Positions 9,418-17,214 of a stretch of 32,521 nucleotides of DNA are shown in pieces. Position numbers and translations under genes: made by a program. Numbering within the stretch: the stretch's first letter is position 1; each line of letters begins with the position of its first letter. Source of the stretch: Sterolibacterium sp. GTDB taxonomy: Bacteria; Pseudomonadota; Gammaproteobacteria; Burkholderiales; Rhodocyclaceae. The DNA is taken from contig JAGOSV010000018.1 in NCBI GenBank assembly GCA_018062105.1, positions 1-32,521 on the forward strand. Reading direction: 5' to 3'. The notes beneath the pieces are model-generated. The model had not been told where the DNA came from and made no database searches. It saw only the letters and a list, made by a program, of their open reading frames with translations.

Positions 9418-10733
9418 GCCGTTTTCTCTACACCACGCTACTGCTTCTGCTGGCACCGCTGATCCCCCTGTACCTGCTGTGGCGTGCCCGCCGCCAGCCC
9501 GAATACCGCCAGCACTGGGGCGAGCGCTGTGGCCTCTATCCTGCCTTGCCCCCCTCACCAACCCGCCCCATCCTCTGGCTGCACGCCGTCTCGGTCGGTG
9601 AAACCCGCGCCAGCCAGCCGCTGATCCAGCACCTCCGGCAACACTGGCCACAGCACTGCATCCTGCTGACCCACATGACCCCCACCGGCCGTCAGACTGC
9701 CTTCGACCTGTATGGCGACAGTATCCTTCATGCCTACCTGCCCTATGACTGGCCGTGGGCAGTGCACGCCTTCCTGCAGCATTTCCAGCCCGTCGCCGGC
9801 ATCCTCATGGAAACCGAGCTGTGGCCCAATCTGGTGGCGACTTGCCAGCAACGGCGGATCCCCCTGCTGCTGGTCAATGCCCGCCTGTCCGAAAAATCCG
9901 CCCGCCGTTATGCCCGGCTGCCCGCACTGACCCGGCCCATGCTGCAAGCCCTGACCACCGTCGCCGCCCAGAGCCCTGACGATGCCGCCCGCCTGCAAAC
10001 CCTGGGCGCTCGTGAAACGCAACTGCACGTCTGCGGCAACCTCAAATTCGACATCAGCCCACCGGCTGCCCAGCTAAGCCTCGGTCAAAGCTGGCGCAAG
10101 CAATGGGGCCCGCGCCAGGTGCTGCTGCTGGCCTCCACCCGCGACGGCGAAGAAGCACTCATCCTCGATGCCTGGTGCCGCCAGCAGCAATGCCACACCA
10201 ATCGCGACACCGATCGTGACACCCATCCGATGCGCCCGCTGCTGCTCATTGTTCCCCGACATCCGCAGCGCTTTGACAGCGTTGCCCGGCTGGTCGAAGA
10301 ACGGGGTTTGCACCTCGCCCGCCGCAGCCACACCACCACACCAGATGCCAGGATCGATGTGCTGCTCGGCGACAGCATGGGCGAGATGTTCGCCTACTAC
10401 GCCGCCAGCGATGCCGCCTTCATCGGTGGCAGCCTGCTCGACTACGGTTGCCAGAACCTCATCGAAGCCTGTGCCACCGGCATTCCAGTGCTGATCGGCC
10501 CTTCCACCTACAATTTTACCGAAGCTGCCCAGGCCGCCCTCGCCTGCGGTGCTGCCTGCCGCATCACCGATGCCGGACATCTGGTGCGCGAAGCCTTCCG
10601 GCTACTGGAAGACAAAGCACAGCAAGTCCGCGCAGGCACAGCCGGCAAAACGCTGGTTGCACAGCATCAAGGAGCCAGTGCCCGCACCCTGAGCCTGCTC
10701 GAACGTACCCTCCCCGAGCCCCTCGCCCGCTGA
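9414..10733 (+). CDS. waaA: 3-deoxy-D-manno-octulosonic acid (Kdo) transferase
   Basis: The enzyme adds Kdo from CMP-Kdo to lipid IVA, the first sugar step of LPS core assembly. The 439-residue product has one N-terminal membrane anchor (about residues 4-22, Leu-rich), HAVSVGET at 57-64 with the catalytic Glu63, METELWPN, GNLKFD and the C-terminal CMP-Kdo site region GGSLLDYGCQNLIEACATGIPVL. The start is fixed by the ATGA overlap with waaC at 9414-9417. Near 10199-10226 the DNA repeats itself (CGCGACACC, CGTGACACC), giving a TNRDTDRDT insertion that looks like a local duplication in a loop. The gene ends 11 bases before the stop of the convergent signalling gene, with no visible terminator between them. 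Confidence 0.94.
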   Translation: MSRFLYTTLLLLLAPLIPLYLLWRARRQPEYRQHWGERCGLYPALPPSPTRPILWLHAVSVGETRASQPLIQHLRQHWPQHCILLTHMTPTGRQTAFDLYGDSILHAYLPYDWPWAVHAFLQHFQPVAGILMETELWPNLVATCQQRRIPLLLVNARLSEKSARRYARLPALTRPMLQALTTVAAQSPDDAARLQTLGARETQLHVCGNLKFDISPPAAQLSLGQSWRKQWGPRQVLLLASTRDGEEALILDAWCRQQQCHTNRDTDRDTHPMRPLLLIVPRHPQRFDSVARLVEERGLHLARRSHTTTPDARIDVLLGDSMGEMFAYYAASDAAFIGGSLLDYGCQNLIEACATGIPVLIGPSTYNFTEAAQAALACGAACRITDAGHLVREAFRLLEDKAQQVRAGTAGKTLVAQHQGASARTLSLLERTLPEPLAR

Positions 10734-10744
10734 CGGCTCCGGGC

Positions 10745-12895
10745 TCAGGCGGTCTGCTGCTGCACGCGCAACACACCGGGCAATCCGGCCGCCACCAGAT
10801 CGACGATATCCCCGGCCGGTGCCGGCATGCTGTACAAATACCCCTGCATCACCCGGCAACCGTGGGCCACCAGAAACTCCGCCTGGGCCTGCTCCTCGAC
10901 ACCTTCTGCCACCACCTTGAGACTCAGCGCATGGGCCAGGGCGATGATGGTGCCGGCGATGGTGGCATCCACCTGGTTGTCCGGCAGATTGCGGACAAAA
11001 GAACGATCCACCTTGAGCTCATCAATCGGGAAACGGCTCAGATAGCTGAGGGAAGAATAGCCGGTACCAAAGTCATCGATGCTGATCCTGATCCCCATAT
11101 CCTTCATCTGTTGCAGCACTTTCATGGCACCGTCGGCATCCTCCATCAACAGGCTTTCAGTCATCTCCAGTTCCAGGCTATCCGCCGGCAGGCCGGTGCG
11201 GGCAAGAATCTCAGCCACTTTGTCCGGAAAATTTGCCCGGCCAAACTGCACGCCTGAAACATTCACCGAGATGGGCAGGTGCTTCATGCCAGCCGCCCGC
11301 CAGCTCTGGTTCTGCCGACAGGCCTCCTCGATCACCCATTCACCGATGACGAGAATCATGTCCGACTCCTCCGCCAGCGGAATGAACTCCAGCGGCGAGA
11401 GCATCCCCAGCTCTGGATGACGCCAGCGGATCAAGGCCTCGAGCCCCGTCACTTCACCGCTGATCGCATCGTATTTTGGCTGGTAGTACAGCACCATTTC
11501 CTGTCGCTCCGCCGCCCGGCGCAGACTGCTTTCCATGGCCAGCTTCTTGAACGCCTCGATGTTGAGCGACTTGGAATAAAACTCGTGCTGATTCTGTCCC
11601 AGCTCACGCGCATGATGCATGGCGAATTCGCCATTCTGGATAAAGCTATCGACGTCATGCCCATCCCCCGGATAAATACAGATACCGATGCTCAACGTCA
11701 GGTGGATTTCATGGCCATCGATGAGATACGGGGCTTCCGCTCCCTGAAGGATGCGCTTGGCAATCTTGACCATATCGCAGGAATCCTTGATATGGTTGGC
11801 CAGGATGGTGAATTCATTACCCCCGAGGCGCGAGATGGTGGCATCGTTGTACTGCCCTTCTGTCGATACCGCCACAAAATCCGAATCCCGCACCGCCCGC
11901 TCGAGACGTTCCGTGAATTGGCGCAGGATCTGGTCGCCCACATTCGGCCCGAAGGTTTCATTGATCCGCTTGAAGCGGTCGATACTAACGAACAGGGCGG
12001 CCAGCTTGGCCGCATAACGGTCGCAATAGGAAATGCCCTGGGCCAGGATTTCCTTGAAGGTCGTGCGATTGGCCAGTCCCGTCAGCACGTCGTAATGCGA
12101 CAGGATGCGCACCTGATCCTCGATACGCCGGTATTCCGTGATGTCCTGCACCAGCCCGGCCACCTGGACGATGCCGCGCACCTCGTCATACACCGGCGCC
12201 CCTTGCACATGCACCACATGCTCGCTGTCATCTGCCTGCAGGATACGCACATCCAGGGTGAAGGATGTCCCCTCCTGGCGGCAGCGCAGCAAGGACTTGC
12301 GCAATTCCTCGACATCTCCCGGATGCACCGCACGGAACAGATCGCCCTGCGTCCGGTACGCAATCTGGTCATCCAGTGCCAGCACGTTCAAAGCCTCATC
12401 CGAACACAGCAACTGGTCATTCTCCAGCGTCCACTCCCAATGTCCCAGCCGCGCCGTTTTCTGGGCATTGCGCAGCGTCGCCTCGCTCTTGACCAGCTGC
12501 TGCAGGGTCTCCATGGATCGCAGCAGATAACGCAGACGATAGGCCAGGGTCGGCCAATGCACCGGCTTGGAGATGAAATCCATCGCCCCCAGCTCATACG
12601 CCCGACGGATGGACGCACCATCATCGGCCCCCGTCAACATGGCAATCGGCAACCGCTCGCTGCCCAAAAACTGGCGCAAATCCTCCAGGCATTTGAAGCC
12701 ATCCATCCCCGGCAGCATCACATCAAGCAATACCACGTCCGGCCGACGTTCCTGCAGCTGCCTCATCCCTTCATCGACCGTACCTGCTAGGGCAATCTCG
12801 AAACCTTCCTTGCCCAGCACCTCCGACAGCACAGCACAAATCACCTCATCATCATCGATAACGAGGACACGCGACCTTGCCTTAATCATGGCCAA
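10745..12895 (-). CDS. Response regulator with REC-PAS-GGDEF-EAL, probable c-di-GMP phosphodiesterase
   Basis: This is a cytoplasmic regulator of 716 residues. The receiver domain (about 8-125) has acidic Asp14-16, phospho-acceptor Asp58 (LLDVMLPGMDG), Thr88 and Lys110. A PAS domain (about 140-258) follows. In the GGDEF domain (about 262-435) the signature reads GGNEF at 358-362, so a metal-binding/catalytic acid is Asn and cyclase activity is unlikely. The EAL domain (about 455-705) keeps EAL 486-488, Asn545, Glu577, DDFGTGYSS with Asp607-608, Lys628, Glu664 and Gln684, so c-di-GMP hydrolysis is likely. Its 5' end overlaps the 3' end of the hybrid kinase gene by 14 bases, which makes that kinase the obvious phosphate donor. 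The output could affect biofilm, motility or envelope traits; none is specified here. Confidence 0.93.
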   Translation of the reverse strand: MAMIKARSRVLVIDDDEVICAVLSEVLGKEGFEIALAGTVDEGMRQLQERRPDVVLLDVMLPGMDGFKCLEDLRQFLGSERLPIAMLTGADDGASIRRAYELGAMDFISKPVHWPTLAYRLRYLLRSMETLQQLVKSEATLRNAQKTARLGHWEWTLENDQLLCSDEALNVLALDDQIAYRTQGDLFRAVHPGDVEELRKSLLRCRQEGTSFTLDVRILQADDSEHVVHVQGAPVYDEVRGIVQVAGLVQDITEYRRIEDQVRILSHYDVLTGLANRTTFKEILAQGISYCDRYAAKLAALFVSIDRFKRINETFGPNVGDQILRQFTERLERAVRDSDFVAVSTEGQYNDATISRLGGNEFTILANHIKDSCDMVKIAKRILQGAEAPYLIDGHEIHLTLSIGICIYPGDGHDVDSFIQNGEFAMHHARELGQNQHEFYSKSLNIEAFKKLAMESSLRRAAERQEMVLYYQPKYDAISGEVTGLEALIRWRHPELGMLSPLEFIPLAEESDMILVIGEWVIEEACRQNQSWRAAGMKHLPISVNVSGVQFGRANFPDKVAEILARTGLPADSLELEMTESLLMEDADGAMKVLQQMKDMGIRISIDDFGTGYSSLSYLSRFPIDELKVDRSFVRNLPDNQVDATIAGTIIALAHALSLKVVAEGVEEQAQAEFLVAHGCRVMQGYLYSMPAPAGDIVDLVAAGLPGVLRVQQQTA

Positions 12896-14600
12896 ACTCC
12901 TTCATATAGCCGAGGAATGCCTCGCTTGCCTTGCGATATTCCGTTTCAAGCTCAACCGCACGGACAGACGGCTGCCAAGAATGATCCCACCCGTACCCAA
13001 CTTCCAGCTTGGCCGCCAGTGCCGACAGGCGCAAAGCCCCCAACTGGGCTGCCGACGAAGTCAGCTGATGCGCCTTCTGCCGAACCTTCTCACAATCAGC
13101 AACCCGCAATGCTTCCGCTAACTCTGCCACCAGTTCCGCCGTCTTCTGCAAAAACAACGATCGCATCCGCGCCGCCAGTCGTGGCCAGGCCTCCTGCTGC
13201 AACGAGCGCAAAGCCTCCAGCGGGGCAGCATCGAATACCGGGCACGCTGCCTCCGGTTGCACTGCCGGCTGATCCAGCCAGAACGCCAGCTGCTGGCGCA
13301 ATACCGCCAGCGTCACCGGCTTGCACAGCACCCCGTCCATGCCGGCCGCCAGACAACGCTCATGTTCTCCCGGCCGCGTATATGCCGTCAGGGCGAGTAT
13401 CCGCTGCCGCTGTTGCTGCCATGCGCCCTCCGCTGCTTCCTGCTCACGCCGCCGGATCTCGCGTACCGCCGCCCAGCCATCCATGAGTGGCAAACCGCAA
13501 TCCATGAGGATGATAGCAAAGTCCTCCTGCCCGGACGCCTCAACAGCCGCCTGGCCATTATCGACGCACTGCACCAGACAACCCAGTCCGGTCAGCATGC
13601 CGGTCAGATATTCCTGATTGACCGCATCATCCTCGACCAGCAGTACCCGCACCCCGGCCAGCAGTGCTCCGGAAGGCATGACAGTTTCAATATCTGGCCC
13701 GGGAGCATCCGGTATTTCCGTTGCCACCTGCCCTGCCCGAGCCGCCGGCAGGGGCAGGCAAAAGGTAAAGACCGAGCCCTCGCCCGGCGTACTCGCTAGC
13801 CGGATCGTCCCCCCCATGCGCTGCACCTGATCGCGCACAATGCCCAGACCCAGCCCCGTGCCACCGAAACGCGCACGGATCGAAGCATCTGCCTGAACAT
13901 GCGGCTCAAAAATCCGCGATACCTGCTCCGGAGCGATACCGATACCGATGCCACTGTCTGCCACCTGTACACACAACCCATGCGCCATTTCTGCCGATGT
14001 CACCCGGGTGACGGAGACCTCGACCTGCCCGTGCGTCGTGAATTTGAGCGCATTGCCGAGCAGGTTCGTCAGAACCTGACGTATCCCCATCTCCAGCCCC
14101 GCGACATCCAGCCCATTCCCCGCCACATGACGCGGCACATCCGCCGCAATCCGCCAACGCAAGGCCAGCCCCCGAGCCTGCGCCTGTCCGGTAAAAAGCT
14201 CCGTGGTTTGGCAAATGATGTCATGGATATCCAGCGTCACACAGACCGGCGGCGACAGTGGTCTTTGTTCCGACCTCTGTTCCTCCCGACTCAGCGCCGC
14301 CAGCTGGTGATCGCTCCAGGTCAGCAAACCCTGCGCCGCACCGTGCAAAACCCCTAGCCAGCGCCGCTGCTGATCATCGAGCGGGGTCGCCTGCAACAGA
14401 TCGATCATCCCCAGCATCCCGCCCAGCGGTGTGCGCAACTCATGACCCAGAGTGGCGAGAAACTCAGCCGTCGCTGCCGTCGCTGTCATCTCGCCCGGCC
14501 TGCCGGACAGATGTTCCGGGCAGCCCGCCGCCGCAACCCCGGACACCTGCCCGCCCAGAGCCTTCTCGAGACCCACACTGGAAAAATCCGGCTTTGCCAA
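12882..14600 (-). CDS. Cytoplasmic hybrid histidine kinase HisKA-HATPase-REC-Hpt
   Basis: A 572-residue phosphorelay kinase with no membrane segment and no recognisable sensor domain: only about 45 residues precede the H-box. HisKA has His53 in LGHELRTPLG. The ATPase domain has the N-box with Asn179/Asn183, DSGIGI at 215-220 and FGGTGLGLGI at 245-254. The receiver has phospho-acceptor Asp367 (MDCGLPLMDG) and Lys427. The C-terminal Hpt domain has His511 in KAHQLTSSAAQLG. Start is TTG at 14600, with a GGGG tract 7 bases upstream; an in-frame stop lies at 14618-14616, and the next ATG (14489) would cut into the region just before the H-box. A GIGIGI run at 217-222 gives two extra residues after the G1 box. 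It is divergent from the TonB receptor gene, and its stop overlaps the start of the GGDEF/EAL gene. Confidence 0.92.
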   Translation of the reverse strand: MAKPDFSSVGLEKALGGQVSGVAAAGCPEHLSGRPGEMTATAATAEFLATLGHELRTPLGGMLGMIDLLQATPLDDQQRRWLGVLHGAAQGLLTWSDHQLAALSREEQRSEQRPLSPPVCVTLDIHDIICQTTELFTGQAQARGLALRWRIAADVPRHVAGNGLDVAGLEMGIRQVLTNLLGNALKFTTHGQVEVSVTRVTSAEMAHGLCVQVADSGIGIGIAPEQVSRIFEPHVQADASIRARFGGTGLGLGIVRDQVQRMGGTIRLASTPGEGSVFTFCLPLPAARAGQVATEIPDAPGPDIETVMPSGALLAGVRVLLVEDDAVNQEYLTGMLTGLGCLVQCVDNGQAAVEASGQEDFAIILMDCGLPLMDGWAAVREIRRREQEAAEGAWQQQRQRILALTAYTRPGEHERCLAAGMDGVLCKPVTLAVLRQQLAFWLDQPAVQPEAACPVFDAAPLEALRSLQQEAWPRLAARMRSLFLQKTAELVAELAEALRVADCEKVRQKAHQLTSSAAQLGALRLSALAAKLEVGYGWDHSWQPSVRAVELETEYRKASEAFLGYMKEFGHD

Positions 14601-14813
14601 GATCGTGCCCCTGCCTCACCCCACCAGACGCCAGGGTTTTTATCACAAAACCCTGGCAGACCACGGAAAACCGTCAGGAAATACAGTGTGGATACCCTGA
14701 TGCTCCACACTCCCGGCAACTGCGTGAACGCCACAAGATGCGACGATATGTCGCAACTCCAGAAGAGGCACGGACAGTACAATTTTGAGATTTTCATCCT
14801 GCCGGAGTTTCAC
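14601..14813. promoter_or_regulatory. Divergent intergenic region with three inverted repeats
   Basis: This 213-bp gap separates the minus-strand kinase from the plus-strand receptor. It holds an 11-bp perfect inverted repeat at 14630-14657 (GCCAGGGTTTT, 6-base loop, AAAACCCTGGC), a 7-bp one at 14686-14710 (GTGTGGA/TCCACAC) and a 6-bp one at 14739-14755 (TGCGAC-GATAT-GTCGCA). A possible -10 for the receptor is TACAAT at 14778-14783, with no good -35; the third repeat lies where a -35-region operator would be. The receptor has GGAG at 14804-14807 as ribosome-binding site. No classical Fur box is visible. Confidence 0.55.
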
Positions 14814-17129
14814 ATGTCCACGCATCATCTCAAGCGGCGACCGCTGCACCTGCTGATCGCCACCCTGCCCCTGTGGCATACCCTGCCGGCTGTGGCACAG
14901 ACCACCATGCCCACCATGCCCACCATGCCCACACCTGTCGCACCTGCACCCATAGCGGCACTCCTGGGCGAAGTGGTTGTCACCTCCTCGGTCGACCGTC
15001 CCCTGCCGCACAACACGGCCACCCTGAGCAACGCCGAACGTGCTGCCCGCCGCGCCGCCACCAGCGATGTTGCCGCCTTGCTACGCGATGTGCCCGGTGT
15101 CAGCCTGTACGGGGCGGGTGGTGTCTCCAGTCTGCCCGTGCTGCACGGTCTGGCCGATGACCGTGTGCGTGTCCAGGTCGACGGCATGGATATCGTCGCT
15201 TCCTGCCCGAATCACATGAACCCGGCACTGTCCACCCTAGACCCGGCCAACCTTGGCACACTCAAGGTCTATGCCGGCATCACGCCGGTCAGCGTCGGTG
15301 GCGACAGCATCGGTGGCAGCATCGTTGCCGAAACCCCCGCACCCACCTTTGCCACACCAGGGCAAAACCTGCTACTCAAAGGCGAGGCGGGTGTCTTCTG
15401 GCGCAGCAATGGCAATGCACAAGGCGGCCACCTGAGTGCTACCATCGCCAGTGAAAATCTCAGCCTGGCTTACAGCGGTGCCACAGCCAAAGCCGACAAT
15501 TACCAAGCCGCCAGAGACTTCAAAAGCACCCTGACCACCGGTCGCAACGGCCATCTCCTGCCCCGCGACGAAGTCGGCTCGACGGCCTATGACACACGCA
15601 ATCACACGCTGAGCCTGGCCTTCCGGAGTGGCGACCATCTCATCGAAGCCCGCGCCGGCTTCCAGGACATGCCCTACCAAAACTTCCCCAACCAGCGCAT
15701 GGATCTGACCGGCAACACCCAGCACCGCCTGAATCTGCGCTACCAGGGACGCTACGACTGGGGTCAGCTGGCAGCCCGCATCTACCGCGAACACGTCGAT
15801 CACGCCATGGATTTCGGCGCCGACAAACGCTTCTGGTACGGCTCCCTTTCCGGTACTGGCGCACCCTGTGCGCCGCGCCGCTTTGCTGGTGATCCGGCCG
15901 GCACCTGTGCCGCCGGCATGCCCATGAACACCACCAGCAAAACTACCGGCGGCAGCCTCAAGGCCGATATTGCCCTGTCGGCGGATGACCTGCTGCGCAC
16001 CGGTTTCGAACTTCAGCGTTACCGTCTCGACGACTTCTGGCCGGCTTCCGGTGGCGGCATGGGCCCGGGGACGTTCTGGAACCTGCGTGATGGCCAGCGT
16101 GACCGCAGCGCACTGTTTGCCGAATGGGAAAAACGCTACAACCCGCAATGGACCAGCCTGATCGGTGCCCGCCATGAACAAATCAAGGCAAGCGCCGGCA
16201 ATGCCCGCGGCTACAGCGCCATGGCCATGGCCATGGGCGGGCAGGTCACCGAATCGAACGCCTTCAATGCCCGGGATCATGAACGGCGCGACGGCAACTG
16301 GGACCTTGCTGCACTGGCGCGCTACAGCGGCGACGCCACACAGGACATCGAATTCGGCCTGGCCCGCAAGGTACGCGCACCCAACCTGTATGAACGCTAC
16401 ACCTGGTCGAGCTGGCCGATGGCCGCGACGATGAACAACTTCGTCGGCGACGGCAATGGCTATGTCGGCAACCTGAATCTCAAACCCGAAGTCGCCCACA
16501 CACTCTCGGCCACCTTCGATTGGCATGCCGCCGACCGCGCCTGGGAATTCAAGGCCACACCCTATGTCACCCGCGTCCGCGACTACATCGATGCCGTCCG
16601 GACGGCCAGCTTCACCACCAGCAAGTTCAATGTCCTCAGCTACGCCAATCAGTCTGCACGCCTTGCCGGGCTTGATCTCTCTGGCCGCCTGCCGCTGGCC
16701 AGCAATGATTACGGCCAGTTCGGACTCAAGGGCGTGGTGAGCTACGTCCACGGCCAGAACCGCGACACCGGCAGCCCGCTCTATAACCTCATGCCGCTCA
16801 ATGCCCGTCTGACCCTGAGCCACACACTCGGCCACTGGGACAGCGCACTCGAATTCGTCGCCGTGCAGCAGAAGAACGACCTCTCGATCCTGCGCAACGA
16901 AATCCGCACCCCGGGCTACAGCCTGGTCAACCTGCGCACCAGCACCCAGTGGCAGCAGGTTCGCATCGACCTGGGCATCGACAACCTCTTCAACCGTGCC
17001 TACGCCCTGCCACTGGGCGGTGCCTACCTGGGCCAGGGCACGACCATGAGCATGAATGGCCTCCCCTGGGGCGTGGCCGTCCCCGGCATGGGACGCTCGA
17101 TCCATGTCGGTGCCAGCCTCAAGTTCTGA
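14814..17129 (+). CDS. TonB-dependent outer-membrane receptor, OprC/NosA-type copper receptor
   Basis: A 22-strand TonB-dependent barrel with plug, 771 residues. ATG 14814 is chosen for GGAG six bases upstream and the signal peptide that follows, likely cut after AVA28. After that come three Thr-Met-Pro units (31-39), a probable TonB box around GEVVVTSS (52-59), and the plug (RDVPGVSLYG, VQVDGMDIVA, GGDSIGGSI). The plug has Cys131-xxx-Met135 (SCPNHMNP), and the barrel has His330-x-Met332 (VDHAMDFG). These match the CxxxM and HxM copper ligands I recall for Pseudomonas OprC, so copper is the likely ligand. It ends in Phe (ASLKF), as outer-membrane barrels do. A barrel loop carries two further Cys (GAPCAPRR, GTCAAGMPM). 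It is divergent from the hybrid kinase; any regulatory link is a guess. Confidence 0.9.
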   Translation: MSTHHLKRRPLHLLIATLPLWHTLPAVAQTTMPTMPTMPTPVAPAPIAALLGEVVVTSSVDRPLPHNTATLSNAERAARRAATSDVAALLRDVPGVSLYGAGGVSSLPVLHGLADDRVRVQVDGMDIVASCPNHMNPALSTLDPANLGTLKVYAGITPVSVGGDSIGGSIVAETPAPTFATPGQNLLLKGEAGVFWRSNGNAQGGHLSATIASENLSLAYSGATAKADNYQAARDFKSTLTTGRNGHLLPRDEVGSTAYDTRNHTLSLAFRSGDHLIEARAGFQDMPYQNFPNQRMDLTGNTQHRLNLRYQGRYDWGQLAARIYREHVDHAMDFGADKRFWYGSLSGTGAPCAPRRFAGDPAGTCAAGMPMNTTSKTTGGSLKADIALSADDLLRTGFELQRYRLDDFWPASGGGMGPGTFWNLRDGQRDRSALFAEWEKRYNPQWTSLIGARHEQIKASAGNARGYSAMAMAMGGQVTESNAFNARDHERRDGNWDLAALARYSGDATQDIEFGLARKVRAPNLYERYTWSSWPMAATMNNFVGDGNGYVGNLNLKPEVAHTLSATFDWHAADRAWEFKATPYVTRVRDYIDAVRTASFTTSKFNVLSYANQSARLAGLDLSGRLPLASNDYGQFGLKGVVSYVHGQNRDTGSPLYNLMPLNARLTLSHTLGHWDSALEFVAVQQKNDLSILRNEIRTPGYSLVNLRTSTQWQQVRIDLGIDNLFNRAYALPLGGAYLGQGTTMSMNGLPWGVAVPGMGRSIHVGASLKF
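14904..14930 (+). repeat. Three perfect 9-bp repeats encoding Thr-Met-Pro units
   Basis: ACCATGCCC is present three times in a row without mismatch, coding TMP-TMP-TMP just after the predicted signal peptide cleavage site of the receptor. Copy number could change by slippage without breaking the frame. Met-rich runs occur in proteins that bind Cu(I), which would fit the predicted ligand. Confidence 0.85.
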
Positions 17130-17131
17130 GG

Positions 17132-17197
17132 CCGGTTGCAACCTCCCGCACTTGAGCAACCGGACGGCAGCCACCAAACCCACGGTGGCCGCCACCG
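17132..17197. other. Hairpins in the convergent gap between receptor and lpdA
   Basis: The gap of 85 bp holds CCGGTTGC (17132-17139) facing GCAACCGG (17156-17163) across a 16-base loop, and a compact CGGTGG-CCG-CCACCG at 17183-17197. Neither is followed by a T-run on either strand, so these are weak candidates for transcript ends of the two convergent units. Confidence 0.35.
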
Positions 17198-17214
17198 GAA
17201 AACCGTCCTCCGGA

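Noticed and set aside
11279..12790. 503-codon plus-strand open frame opposite the GGDEF/EAL gene
   Set aside because: The opposite strand encodes complete REC, PAS, GGDEF and EAL domains. The plus-strand product is His/Arg/Gln-rich, as expected from a reverse-strand shadow.
14904..14930. Short tandem repeats as a possible CRISPR or VNTR locus
   Set aside because: There are only three 9-bp units, in frame inside a coding region and with no spacers, so they are recorded as a coding repeat.
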